64,000 bases of DNA from Amphiura filiformis (lineage: Eukaryota > Echinodermata > Ophiuroidea > Amphilepidida > Amphiuridae): the NCBI RefSeq assembly GCF_039555335.1, contig NC_092628.1, positions 77,812,713-77,876,712 of the forward strand, read 5' to 3'. Both the position numbers and the translations under genes were made by a program. Every line of letters begins with the position of its first letter. Within the stretch, counting starts at the first letter, position 1. Shown here in pieces: positions 36,701-48,700 of this stretch. The notes below the pieces were generated by a model that was not told the DNA's origin, made no database searches, and saw only the letters and a program-made list of their open reading frames with translations.

Positions 36701-39700
36701 CCTCCTTTTTTTTAAAACCCGGACGAGAAACATGTTTTTATTTTTACTCGGCCAATTTATCCTCCAGACGCTCTCCAGATAATATGCTAATGCATGGAGT
36801 ACAATACCAATCACCTGTTTTACTGGTATTGATCAAAGTAATTCTTTGTACTCCATGCATTAGCATATCTTATGGAGCGTGTCTGGAGGATGATTTGATT
36901 CACGGAGGGAAGTGCAGTGCAGCGTGAGTGAACACGGGTCACTGAATTAGCATAAAGGTCACACAAAACAGCTTCCGCGCAAGCGTGGTAACCTCACAGT
37001 GAAAAGTTTGACCTTACAAAGCTGTCGAGTATTTAGATACAGCCACGGAATAGGCCTGGAAGCGGCGCTAGAAATTAGCATGAAGCCGCATTCATATGTA
37101 AATAGCGTATTGTTATTTAAATTTGCGCCCAGACGTATTGAGGGCGACAGTCATGTTATCCAGACAGAGAATGTCTTGAAGCGCCAGGCATGTCAAATTG
37201 CTGAGTGAATGTGTATAAATCCCCTTTCTGTATAGGTAATAAGCTAGTATATTTCGTGTTCCAGTTTGTTATAACAAAAAAATCAGTATTATATTAAATA
37301 TATTAAGTGTATAAACTTTGAAATTGACGTGAATTTGAAATGCAGAGCTCCAAATCTAGCTAAATCGTGTAGTGTGAAATTATGCTGTGTGACGCCCTCT
37401 GCGTGGTAGAATTATATTAATAAAACATTGAATTTAACATATAATATGGGCAGCCAACCACGATTTATCAGCATTTAAAAGATATATTAATTAACAAAGA
37501 TAAATAATCAATAGTACAAATGACAATTAACTTGTAAACAAGTCTGAAATCTTAAAATGTTGCCACGTGATTTCCCGAACACGTGATATGTCTACATGTG
37601 ACCATTATTCAGATTTACCGAAGTATTTAGAGTATGGTGCACGGCTTGCAGGCAACTGTGTATTTCTTTACCTCCGTATAAAATCAATAATTCATGCTGG
37701 GAGCCAAGTAACATTCTGTCTGCTTAGTGCAGTTTGGTATTTTATTTTACTTGAGAGCATATAGAAATACATAAGGCGCCATGATGGAAAGCTATGGAAG
37801 GTCAGGTCGGGTATCAAAGGTTATTTTAACTTCAAATACTACTTGTGTTTCACACCTTGCCTCTGTCACGTATTTCCTTCATATTATTGACCTCAAGTCC
37901 TAATTTTGACTTTGCTATTGCAAAATGTCATTTCATATCAAATTAGTAGACTTTCTTTGAAAAAAACATATCACTGGTGCCTGATGGGAATATCCGTCCG
38001 CCATTTCATTAAACTGGATCGTTTTCGCCTGGTTTGTGCCCAGATGTATTGGGGGGCGCGCTATACTCTCATTGAACAGGCAAAGTTCGCAAAACTAACA
38101 ACGTTGTTATTTGCCAATATCAATTAACATGATCCAAGGGGTCGAACATGAATTATTCATAACGGATCGATAACTGGCCTCACTTTCTAGCTAGTAAACC
38201 AGCGGAATTTTTCATAGGTTTTGCGTTGCTAATAGAACAACCGTGAATTTAGTGTCACCCCTTGATACAGCGGTATTCGCTACTTGCACAGTTCCGCCAT
38301 TATGCACTATGTGCGGGAGAGCCTCGAACTGGCAGCATACATGAATGGGAATTGAACTAGTCATAACGGTCTGTGTAAGGTTACATAATTCTTCTTTTCA
38401 TGTATGCTGCCAGTTCGAGGCTCTCCCCGCACATAGTGCATAATGGCGGAACCGTGCAAGTAGCGAATAGTGTGTAAGTTCGTAGTGCCCCTCACAGTGT
38501 CATCGACCCTATATCTTCATGGCAGAAATCGCCATGGTAGGTTGAATCCACAGCCACGATTGGCCATTTGGTTCAGACCTTTGAAGCTCTTTGAGACGAA
38601 TAATTAGTCGAGGGACATGACTAAGGCTACTCACAATAGCCGGGTAATTGATCTTGGTTGTGCGTGAATAAGCTTGTATACCCCATTGAGGTCAATGGTC
38701 ATCGACTTTTATACTGCCTAGTAGTGAGTGCAGCTGTACTACACGAAATAGTCCATACAGGACCAACGCAATATAAAATTAGAGTTTTGGTCCGATTTTG
38801 AGTTCAAAGCGCACGGCCAATTTTCAAAGCGCATTCTAGCGACCATCATATCTGTTCAACACGTATTTTCAAGTGTATGAGACCACATCTGGTTTCTTGA
38901 GAAAAATTCATTTACGGGAGATATTCATCATTTTCTAACCCGGTATCCGAAGATTTTCGTCTTATATCAAAATCGTGCATAGCAATTCACGTGTATCGAT
39001 CCCGTGTATTCATTTTAGTGTCTCTGCTGCACCAAATTTTGTATTTTAATCAGTAGGCCTATTGGACTATTTTCGAAGTTTAGAACTTCGGATCCCTTTT
39101 GTAGGCATAGATCCTGGTGGGATGGAGGATAAATCCCACTAATATTTTGCCAGGGGATCGAGATGGTCCATACAATCACCCTCCCAATGTTGACGCCTGT
39201 ATGTGGGTTTCTGCCAGGGGTTTCTGACCAAATTAACCTCATTGGCCATTTTAGCTAGCCCCCAAAGTGCAAATTTGTGCACGCTCAACGCGAATTTATT
39301 CCACTTTTGCATCTAGTAGGCCTATTTCACCAGTTATCTTCTAGTATTTTTTTCGTGCGCTTCGCGAGAATTTGTATCATTAACTTATAATGCTCACGGT
39401 CGCGAAAAGGTGCTGGATTCAATAGGCCTATACTTCAAAAAACATTTCCAACCCCCATCCCCCCAAATGTCAAAAGAAATCTACACCACTGCGCGCAATC
39501 CCTTTGCCGCCCTTCTTTTTCTGCCGCCCTTCTTTTTTGCCACCCCAAAAGCCCCCCCGTAGGCCTGTACGCGTAAATCGGGTATGGTCGTTAGGCGTAG
39601 GGTTTGGGCGAAATGACACCTAAAAACCCTAGGCATGCGGGGGGGGGGGCACAAGTTGATATTTTTGACGGGGTGGAGGCTCCAGACTTGAAACCCGTAG

Positions 39701-42700
39701 GCCTACCCATTGCCATTGACCGTGTACAGGTAGGGGCCTACCCATTTCTAAGGATTTTCTCATGATATAGACCCATGACCTAAAGTTTACTTTGAAGTCT
39801 ATATATACCCATTTTCCCCGAAAAGATCGAGATTTACGGTACGGGGGTTTAACGGACCCATAAGGATTTTCAGCAAAAATAGGGACCCATGTCTATAAGG
39901 ATTATTTGCAAAAGCGCAATCCCCGTATGCATTTGGCAGTATGGGAGTATCCCCCCTCCTTGGCCGGAGGCAATAGGCATGCCCATTGTCATTGAATAAT
40001 GATCAATAGACCTACAACAATATTTGGCTGATTTTATAATAATCATTTTTGTGAGCCCGGGTTTCAGTAAATCTAATATAGGCTCATATCTTCCATATGT
40101 GTTTTCACAGTGTTGCGTGCCCGGGCTGCATGCAAAACACTCAGTACTGCAAGTTACCGGGCCCTGCTGGGCGCCCGGTTTCAAGCATAGCGATATCCCG
40201 ATTATGCCCAATTTGACGAGTTTGCCGGACTGACGTTCTAATCGGAAACGCTTCAACTTGAGAGATAGTCTCCTTCACAATCGGTTTATGCTGTGGTTTA
40301 CGTCATTCTAAACACACGTCGTTCGTCCTAACAACATGCAGTCTGGACTCGAAACTAAGATAGTAGTTGGTGCATACCATGGAGCTTTATATAAATGGAC
40401 CGCACGCAATAAATCGGAGTTTGTTTTCATTAGCAACGGGAGACAAAATAGGGGGAAATTACACATTGGCACTTTTTTTCAGGATTCATGTTATTTTGTA
40501 TGAAGGATATGTATGTCTTCTTGTCAAAAATAAAATAAAATTTTTTCCCTATGTCAAGGTCATGACCCAAGAGAATGTACCCTTAACATGACTAAATACT
40601 ACCATTGGTTAACACTCGCGTAAGTGCCTTTGCTCTTTATTTTTGTTATAAGAAAAAATTTAGGAAGCTCATGAAGGTGCTATTTAATCAAATCTAAAAT
40701 CTGATTAATGTTGTTGAAATAACTTGACTACAAATTGGTACACTACTTACCAATAATAGGTGATTCTGCACCACTTGGAGGCATATTATCAGTAATGATC
40801 TGCTGAAATACAACTAGTGCCAGCAGGTTGGTGATACACAGTGTCACCTTTTCTCCGCTATCAGGTGGGAGGTAAAATACCATAAGTGACAGAAACGATA
40901 GGAGAGCGACTGGTATGATCAAATACTTGATATAAAAGTCTGGTCGACGTTTAAATATCAGCCGGTACTGGACTTCGTAGTAAGGAAAGTCGCAACATGC
41001 AAAGTGCGTTGTTAATTGCTTCTTATTAGTGGCAACCATGTCCCAAACACCATTTTCCAAGTATCTGGATAGAAGAAACAATTGAAGCATTTCAATTAAT
41101 TGGTTTCTTTTAATAATCCATGTCCTGATGCTAAGGAGGTCTGTTTCACAAGCTTGGGTCCTGATGGATCCAGACTTACGCAAAATGTCCATACAAAGCT
41201 AAGAAAAGCTTTTAAAAGTATGCTGGCCTGTATAAAGGCCCGTCACACTATGACGAATAGGGGTGAACGGCAAGCGACGTAAAGGCCCGGTCACACTATG
41301 ACGGCAGATAACCAACGAAAGGTTGGAAAAGAAAAAAAAAGGCCGACATCAATGCCTGTGTGTGTGCGGGTCGTATAGTCCACTTTGGCGTTCCCACTCT
41401 TCACAACGTTCTGGTCATCCTTTCAAAAATATCAATATCAACAATAATCAAAAATATTAAAATCAATATCAATAATAATCCAAACTATTAATATCTATAT
41501 CAATAATAATCAAAAATATGAACATCAATATCAAAAAATACTGTCGAAACGCAATAAACGCTCATTCTAGATCCCTTAATAAAATAAAAAGAAATCGATA
41601 GAATTAAAATTCTACAACGGTTTACCTGGGGTTCGAACCCACAATCTATGTACCCATAGTCTAATGCCTACACGACTGTGCTATGATTCGTTGTGCCAGA
41701 AAGGTGTTTGTTTATGATACTTATTGATTACGGAATAAAGTGCATACACACAATATACTATTACTAGTATATTAGTACTAATAAATACGAATATAATCGT
41801 AATCCTTACCCTAACCCTAATCCCTAACCCTAACACTAAACCCTAACCCTAACCCTAATACCTAACCCTAACCCTAACCCTAACCCCTAACCCTAACCCT
41901 TACCCTAACCCTAACCATAAGACCCTAACCCTAAGACCCTAACCCTGACAATAATGAACCTTGCCTCGGACTATGCGGTTAGTGATATATTGCGGCCCAT
42001 TATGGTTGCAGAAAGAAATTAAGCGTGCTGGACAGTCTATTGAAATCGAACTGACGTCAAAAAATGTCAAAAATCGCACAAAAGTTTAAAATCGTGGACC
42101 ATCGTTTAAAAATCGTAACCCATCGTAGACCACCCTTTCAATGCCGCAGGTACGTGCAAACGACCCGCCATCAACAGTCAACATCCGTCACCCTCCGGAC
42201 AAAATTCGCAAGTCACTGTCGCACCAAGATCGTTACAATTTCGTTACTTGCCACAATGTGTCGTCAGAGTTCGAGATGTGACGTCACTTGCCGTTGTTTT
42301 TTCGTCAATGGTCGTTGACAACGACTACCAACGAAATTGTGACGACCTCAAAACGACTAAAGACGGCTTATCACGGTATGGAAACGTCAAAGAAATGAGG
42401 GTTGCGGTTTCCAACGAAATCTGAACTGAGTCACAACTACTTCTTTTGCCGTTACAAAATTTGCTGTCGCTAACGGATTCGTCAGCGACAACTAACGGCA
42501 ACACACGAATTCAAAATTGCAATTCGCAGCTTAACGTCGCTTGCCGTTCACCCCTATTCGTCATAGTGTGACCGGGCCTGAAACCGGGAAAGTGGATCAG
42601 ATGACCATATCAGTCATACCTGATGAAGTCCTCCGATGAGTAGGACGAAATATTGTAGTGAGTACCAAATATTCACTTGGTTTTGTCAAACTAAAATCTA

Positions 42701-45700
42701 AATTGTCTATTTACTGAACAAACCTGATGAATCTGTTCAACGAATTGTGTAAAATGTCTTCTTTTTTCTTTAATTCTCGGCTTTCGGCTTAACCACTAGC
42801 ACTTAACAAAACAAAGGTGCCAAAGTCTGAATTTTATGATTTTTACGATCCTCCGGGAAATCACTGAATAGGACTTTAAAGAAAATATCAGAAATAAGCT
42901 CTGTTGGACATTTGTTATTGAATTCATAAATAAACAATAATTTTCCGTATGGTTTTAGTATCGGCGAGTTTTACGATTTTGTGTTGCACTTTGATTTGGT
43001 CCCCCATCTATCAGGTGTACACAGTACTCACAATAAGAATCATTTTTTTCACAATGGTATGACCAAACTTTATGTCCAAGCACGTCACTCTTCTGGTGTA
43101 TTTTGATTGATACCAAAGATGTATTCGTAAACAAATGACATCTGACCCATGGCATTATTTTCTCACACAGGATAGTTGGTTTAGGTAATTTTTACTTTGT
43201 AACAGGGGCTGAAAAGGATCGCTATGAACTATGATACACCTTAAGAGTTTTTATGTGCTTCTTGATATTTATTGAACAAATAGATCAACATCAAGTTACA
43301 AAAATAACAGATTTTTTAGCATATTTGTAACGTTTACGCATGTCTTAACTTGCTTTAACGGACGCATTGAACAAGCGTTTACTTCGACGGATCTCTAAGC
43401 TGTTTATGTTCTGAGCACTTTTAATATTTAGGCTTACCTATTTTGATTGGCATCTATATCAGCCGCTGGTATAAACTCAAGTTCTTTACCAGTATATCCA
43501 AATGAACCAAACGTCATATCACACACTTGAATATCATAGGGAAACCACGTGACTCGTATAGCACAACCACTAACGAACATAGTTGTAACAAACCACGTGA
43601 GGTGGCCTGTTGATGTCACGTATACTACCGTATCTGATTTGAATCTTTGGAAGGACAAATCAAAGCTGTAAAAAAGCACAAACCTGAATTGTAGTAATGT
43701 TGATTATTTTATGGTATCTCCTTGGATTACAGTTGGATAATTTCCAGATTCACTGGAGGGACCTCAATGCCTTATTATTATAATGCGATTATTCATCGGC
43801 AATCAACATTGAATGAAGTTACATGTAAAGCTCCCTTATTATTGCAAGCTAATAGTTCAATACCACCTTGACAGAAGCTTGCACAAGCTAATATCGATAT
43901 CCGGGGACGACGGATGGCACTAGATTTTTGAAGTGACGGATGCGGACAGCGGTTCAAACTGAACCCACTGAACTAGGGGTCTTTTAGTAAGAACTTCTCC
44001 TTCCGTATAATGGGGTTTTTAGATTAGAATCCCCTAAAACAGGGGAGTAAAACATTGAGTAAAACTGACAATTATTCTTGGGTAAATTACAAGCATTCTG
44101 GTCTTTTAGAGAAAAATGGGGTTTGTTCGGTGAGTGCTTATCTAAAATACGCTCAGAACTATTTAAAGAGGAGGTCATAAGACATTGAAGGACAGAAAAA
44201 CAAAAAAGACGGTCATTTGGTGAGAGGGAGTTGAAAAATTGGTGTCAATATGGCCACATATCCCCGATACCTTTATTTTTGTGCGGTTGTTATCTGAATG
44301 CATTCGCACGATCTCGTCGCATATGTAGTATGACGTTATATGATATGGAACGAGACTAACTGTAAAGTCGTTCCGGAAAAGCATTTCGGACGTCCTTTTT
44401 AAAATCAACTTTCCCAAAACCTCAATTGTTAATTTTTTACTTTTTTCGCAATACATCCCACTATAATTACACCATCACATTCCATACATTATCATGATTA
44501 ATATGATCATTATAAAACATACTTTTCGTAAAATGTTATATCTGGTTTCCAAACTGAGTCTGAAGGCAGGTAAATACCACTGGTTCCATTGTATTCTGCT
44601 GGTTCCCATGTTAGAAACTCATCGGTCCATGCCTAAGTATTCAACAGTATATTTATTCGACAGTAATTGATAATTAATTTGCTTATACACTTTTTATCAG
44701 AACACTTGAAATTGGTTTTAGGTGTGTTATAATTAAGTTCTAGTAGTGTGAATTTTACTGAGAAAGCAAAACATTGCACAGTATTGATTTCTGTTTTGTA
44801 GTTCGTTGTATAGTTTTGTTGGCATGTTTGAAGCTCCTACACAACTCTTCATCCGACTAGCAATCGTGCTTCTTATTCTTTGCTAGTTGCTACTGTCTTT
44901 ATAAAATAAAAATATATTTATAAGAAACACTAAGGCTAATCGGAAAAAATCGGCAATCATAATAACTCTGGCCATAGTACCCGCAGACGGATGACAACGA
45001 GTTTTCTATTAGCAACGCAATCTATGACGAATTCTGTTGGTTTGCGATCTACAAAGTGAGGCAAGCTATCGATCGGTATGAATAATTCATACTTAACTCT
45101 TACTCTGGCCTTATATTGAGGTCCCCAAGGAACACCAAAAAGACATCAATAGCTTACAAAATACTGATCAAATGGTCAAAATACTAATTTCAAGGATTCC
45201 GTTCTCAGTTTAAAATGAAGTAGTTTTTTTTGGTAAAAATAAAGTTCATTTTCACCCCATGTCCAACGCTTTGGCAAGTAAGAAATGGATTTCTGAATGC
45301 TAACGAAGATAACATAGACACCATCAAACTTTTAGAACAAAATTAAATCGATGTAATTAAGCTGATAGACTATATACAGCTCACACTTGGAACACTCTGT
45401 CAAGATTGTTGTTTTTCTCTCCTTTATAATATTAAACATTAAACCGGGAATTCTCATGCCTAATTACATGTATATATGCATTGCCATTTTACATTCACAT
45501 TCAGCAACAGCGTTTGTCTATGTATTTCAATGAATGTTACCAGGGAATTCTCAAGATAATAAAAGATTGCGATGTATTAAAATACCTGGTGCGTGTCAAT
45601 CGCGGTTCCAAGCTTGATTGTCCCCATTCGTCACGAAGGAAAACAATGCGGATGGAACAAAGACTAACATCAGATCTGGTCACTAGAGGGCGACGTGGTT

Positions 45701-48700
45701 GACATTTAATGGTCCTATGTCTACTTCAATACAACATGCTTTTGTTTTGACTAAAAACCAAGGTTAGCATGCTGCTTAAAATTAATTGTATTTCAGTGCT
45801 TCCTAAATATTATGGCGTTTCGTGGTGAAAATTAGGCGAGTTGCATGCACGGTCGTGACGTTGAAATTGACATTTTTACGGCGCGCCGTAAAAATGTCAA
45901 TTTCAACGTGGACCACGCCTATATACCGTGCGTTTGTATCAACAATCCAAATCGCAATCTATTTTTTTATACAGCCAATCTCACACGCATTTCAATGTAC
46001 ACTCTCTACGTATGAACCGCGCGCTTCAAAACTGGTGTGGCTAAATACGCGATCTCGCTTCGATACAGGAGCGTAATTTTGAATAGATCCGCGGGCGTAC
46101 GATCACGGCGTTTGGAAATCACAAGCTATCTAATAATAAATCTGACTGACTTTGTTATTGTGATTACAATACAATAAATTGATGGCAAGCCTACTCACAA
46201 GTTTCAGCCAGGTGTCCATGATGAAGTACTGATTTTTCATATCCTGCAACAAAATGAAATAGTTAGATTTCGATTCGACTTTACACCATTTCATTCATTT
46301 GTTTGCTAAGTATGGCAGATTAAACATCCAAAAAAGTAGACAAAATCAGGGGTTTGCCGTTAACTCAAAATGTCTTTCAATCAGCAGTGCACACAAAATT
46401 GTTGACCCAAATTTTTATTCAACAACGCCATTCGTGTACCGACAGCCTGGGGGAGGGCACCGGCCCGGCTGGCAACGCCACTGACTATTATAAGAAAAGA
46501 GTAATATTTAATAGGAAAGGTAAAATTTTAACATTGTATATTATTTTATAATTGGTAAAATATACAGGGTGTCCCAAAGAATTGCAAAAATCAAGCTTTA
46601 ATATGGCGCAAAAACCTACCATCTGAACGAGGTTGTTGAATAGTGGACGAATTGTAATTTTTGTTAATGTTGAGGTCTGCTTCACTGGTCTGATGAACAC
46701 ATCGCCATAATTCGTCATCAAGTGATCTCGTAACTGCTGATGAGGTGATCCCTTACAATCTGAGGATTAAGGATATTTAGAAATAGTATAAGGGGCTGTG
46801 TAATAATTATGAGCCCTGGGGAGGGTAAAATTGGGGGGCAAGAAATTTTGGCGAGCCAAAAGGGGGGCAAGCAATTTTGGCAAGCTGAGAGGGGGGGCAA
46901 GCGATTTTTGGCACACATTCATGGGGCGCCTTTTAATAAAACGCTCTAAAAGGCTTAGGAAAACAGTACGGAAACGCTTAAATATGCAAATTTTCCTGCT
47001 CGCTGCGCTCGCAACAGGTATATAGACCATTTAAGGTTTGTAAATTGGGATCCCAAAATTTGGCATGCGCAAGGGGGGGGCAAAGAATTTTGGCGGGCCG
47101 AGAGGGGGGGGCAAGCGATTTTTGGCAGGCCGAGAGGGGGGCAAGCAATTTTGGTGGGCCGTTCAGAAATTTTACCCCGGGGCTCATAATTATTGCCCAG
47201 CCCCTAATACGACCGGGTACGACGTAGTTTAGACCATATTATTATATAATTGGTTTTATATTAATTATATTAATGATTAATAGTATTTGCATTCGGCTCA
47301 ACATTGAAGAACGTTTTTTGAATGTTTCATAAAATTTGTTTTATGTTTTATGACTTTTATTCCTCATTTGAACTGCCAAAACAATCAGACCTCGTTTACA
47401 TAGCATCTCAAGGTCTAGTTAACGTACTGTAAAAGCTATCTTGTAAAAAACAACCATAATATTATGTTGTGTGGTAGATGTGTGTTCAATGTTCAATTGC
47501 TTATCATATGACTTACGCAGCTCGAATATATCTTTCAAAAGCACTAATCATTGCTCTTGAAACTATCTATAAACATTCAAAAAGTACATGACTTAATTTG
47601 TAAAACATGTCCCTATCAGCCTGGTTCGACTTCGACCCAGTGAGTAAAACACAATAAGCTATCAAAGTACCAAATGGCATAATCGTACTTGCCATTAAAC
47701 ATTAAACAAGCTAGTCGCTAGATGGCATCAATTCATTTAATTCAGTGAAAGATACTGCCTAAAAGATCTAGTATATACAGTTACCCTGGTAACGGCACAT
47801 CGTCAAACGGCACACCATAACAGTATAGTTCATAAATACTTTATATTTATTTATTTAAATAAAACACTTGTTTTTCAATAAGAATCCTTTCAATGCACAC
47901 TGCATGGCATCATTAAGTCGTCTGCTTGATAAAATATTGATTAAAGCGCACAATTCTCCTTCGGCGTACAATATTCGTTCAACAAGCATTTGTGATTCCA
48001 TCTTTTCCAATTTATTTTTAACTTCTAATAATGAATGATTGTTGATTCCGAATGACTCGTGGAAATATATAATCAATTATACGTCATCAAACATTAGTTA
48101 GATTTTAATATGACTGGAAATAGAATGGGAATGACACGGTCCATTGAATAGTATATAGCGGAAGTAACTCCGATTTCCTTATGTTACCACCCTTACTTTT
48201 AGCGTTAGTATTAGCAAATGAGGATTAGTTTTATGATATAATATGTTAGGAAATCACAGGTGGAGACCAAAAGTCAGCGAAAACAATTAACCTAACCAAC
48301 TTGTGAGTGTAGGGAGGATGTTGAAACCCGCTGATTTTTGGTTTTTCTCTTTCATTTATATTTTTGGGTTATTGAATCCAAAGTTAATATTATGTTAACA
48401 TACTATAATTGGTTTCCTTTGATATTTAGCCAAAATCAATTATCAGCCTATAGGATTCCCCAATTTTGCAAAGGCGCACATGTATAATGACATCACGGTG
48501 ATGTTATATGTGGAATGTTGAATTGTTGATACTTATTGTGGTATAAAAAACATATTGGGTTGGGTGTAATAAACCCCTGACTGTTCCCAACCCGTCCCGG
48601 TGTTCATGGACCCAACGCAATTATAAGCTTTATAACAGAGGCTTTCTTGGGTTACCTAGGGTTGCGATCATATCATGATATGCGACAATGTAACGTCTAA

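Larger units (their letters stand above)
41236..42579. mobile_element. TIR element containing tRNA-like sequence and interstitial telomeric repeats
   Basis: Inverted termini of about 45 bp (AGGCCC-GTCACACTATGACG ... GAACGGCAAGCGACGT) lie at 41236-41280 and 42535-42579. A second copy of the end starts at 41283, which indicates nesting. Inside are AT-rich ATCAATA repeats (41430-41530), a tRNA-like unit, a (CCCTAA)n block and a 'CAACGACTACCAACGAAA'-rich half. No transposase frame. It lies in gene 3 intron 6. Confidence 0.78.

Noticed and set aside
39870-40256. 128-codon minus-strand open frame in gene 3 intron 7
   Set aside because: No recognisable domain; it overlaps repeat-derived sequence and is probably chance.
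42064-42318. 84-codon plus-strand frame inside the 41236-42579 element, considered as a transposase piece
   Set aside because: Low-complexity Arg/Thr-rich translation from CAACGAC-type repeats, with no catalytic motif.
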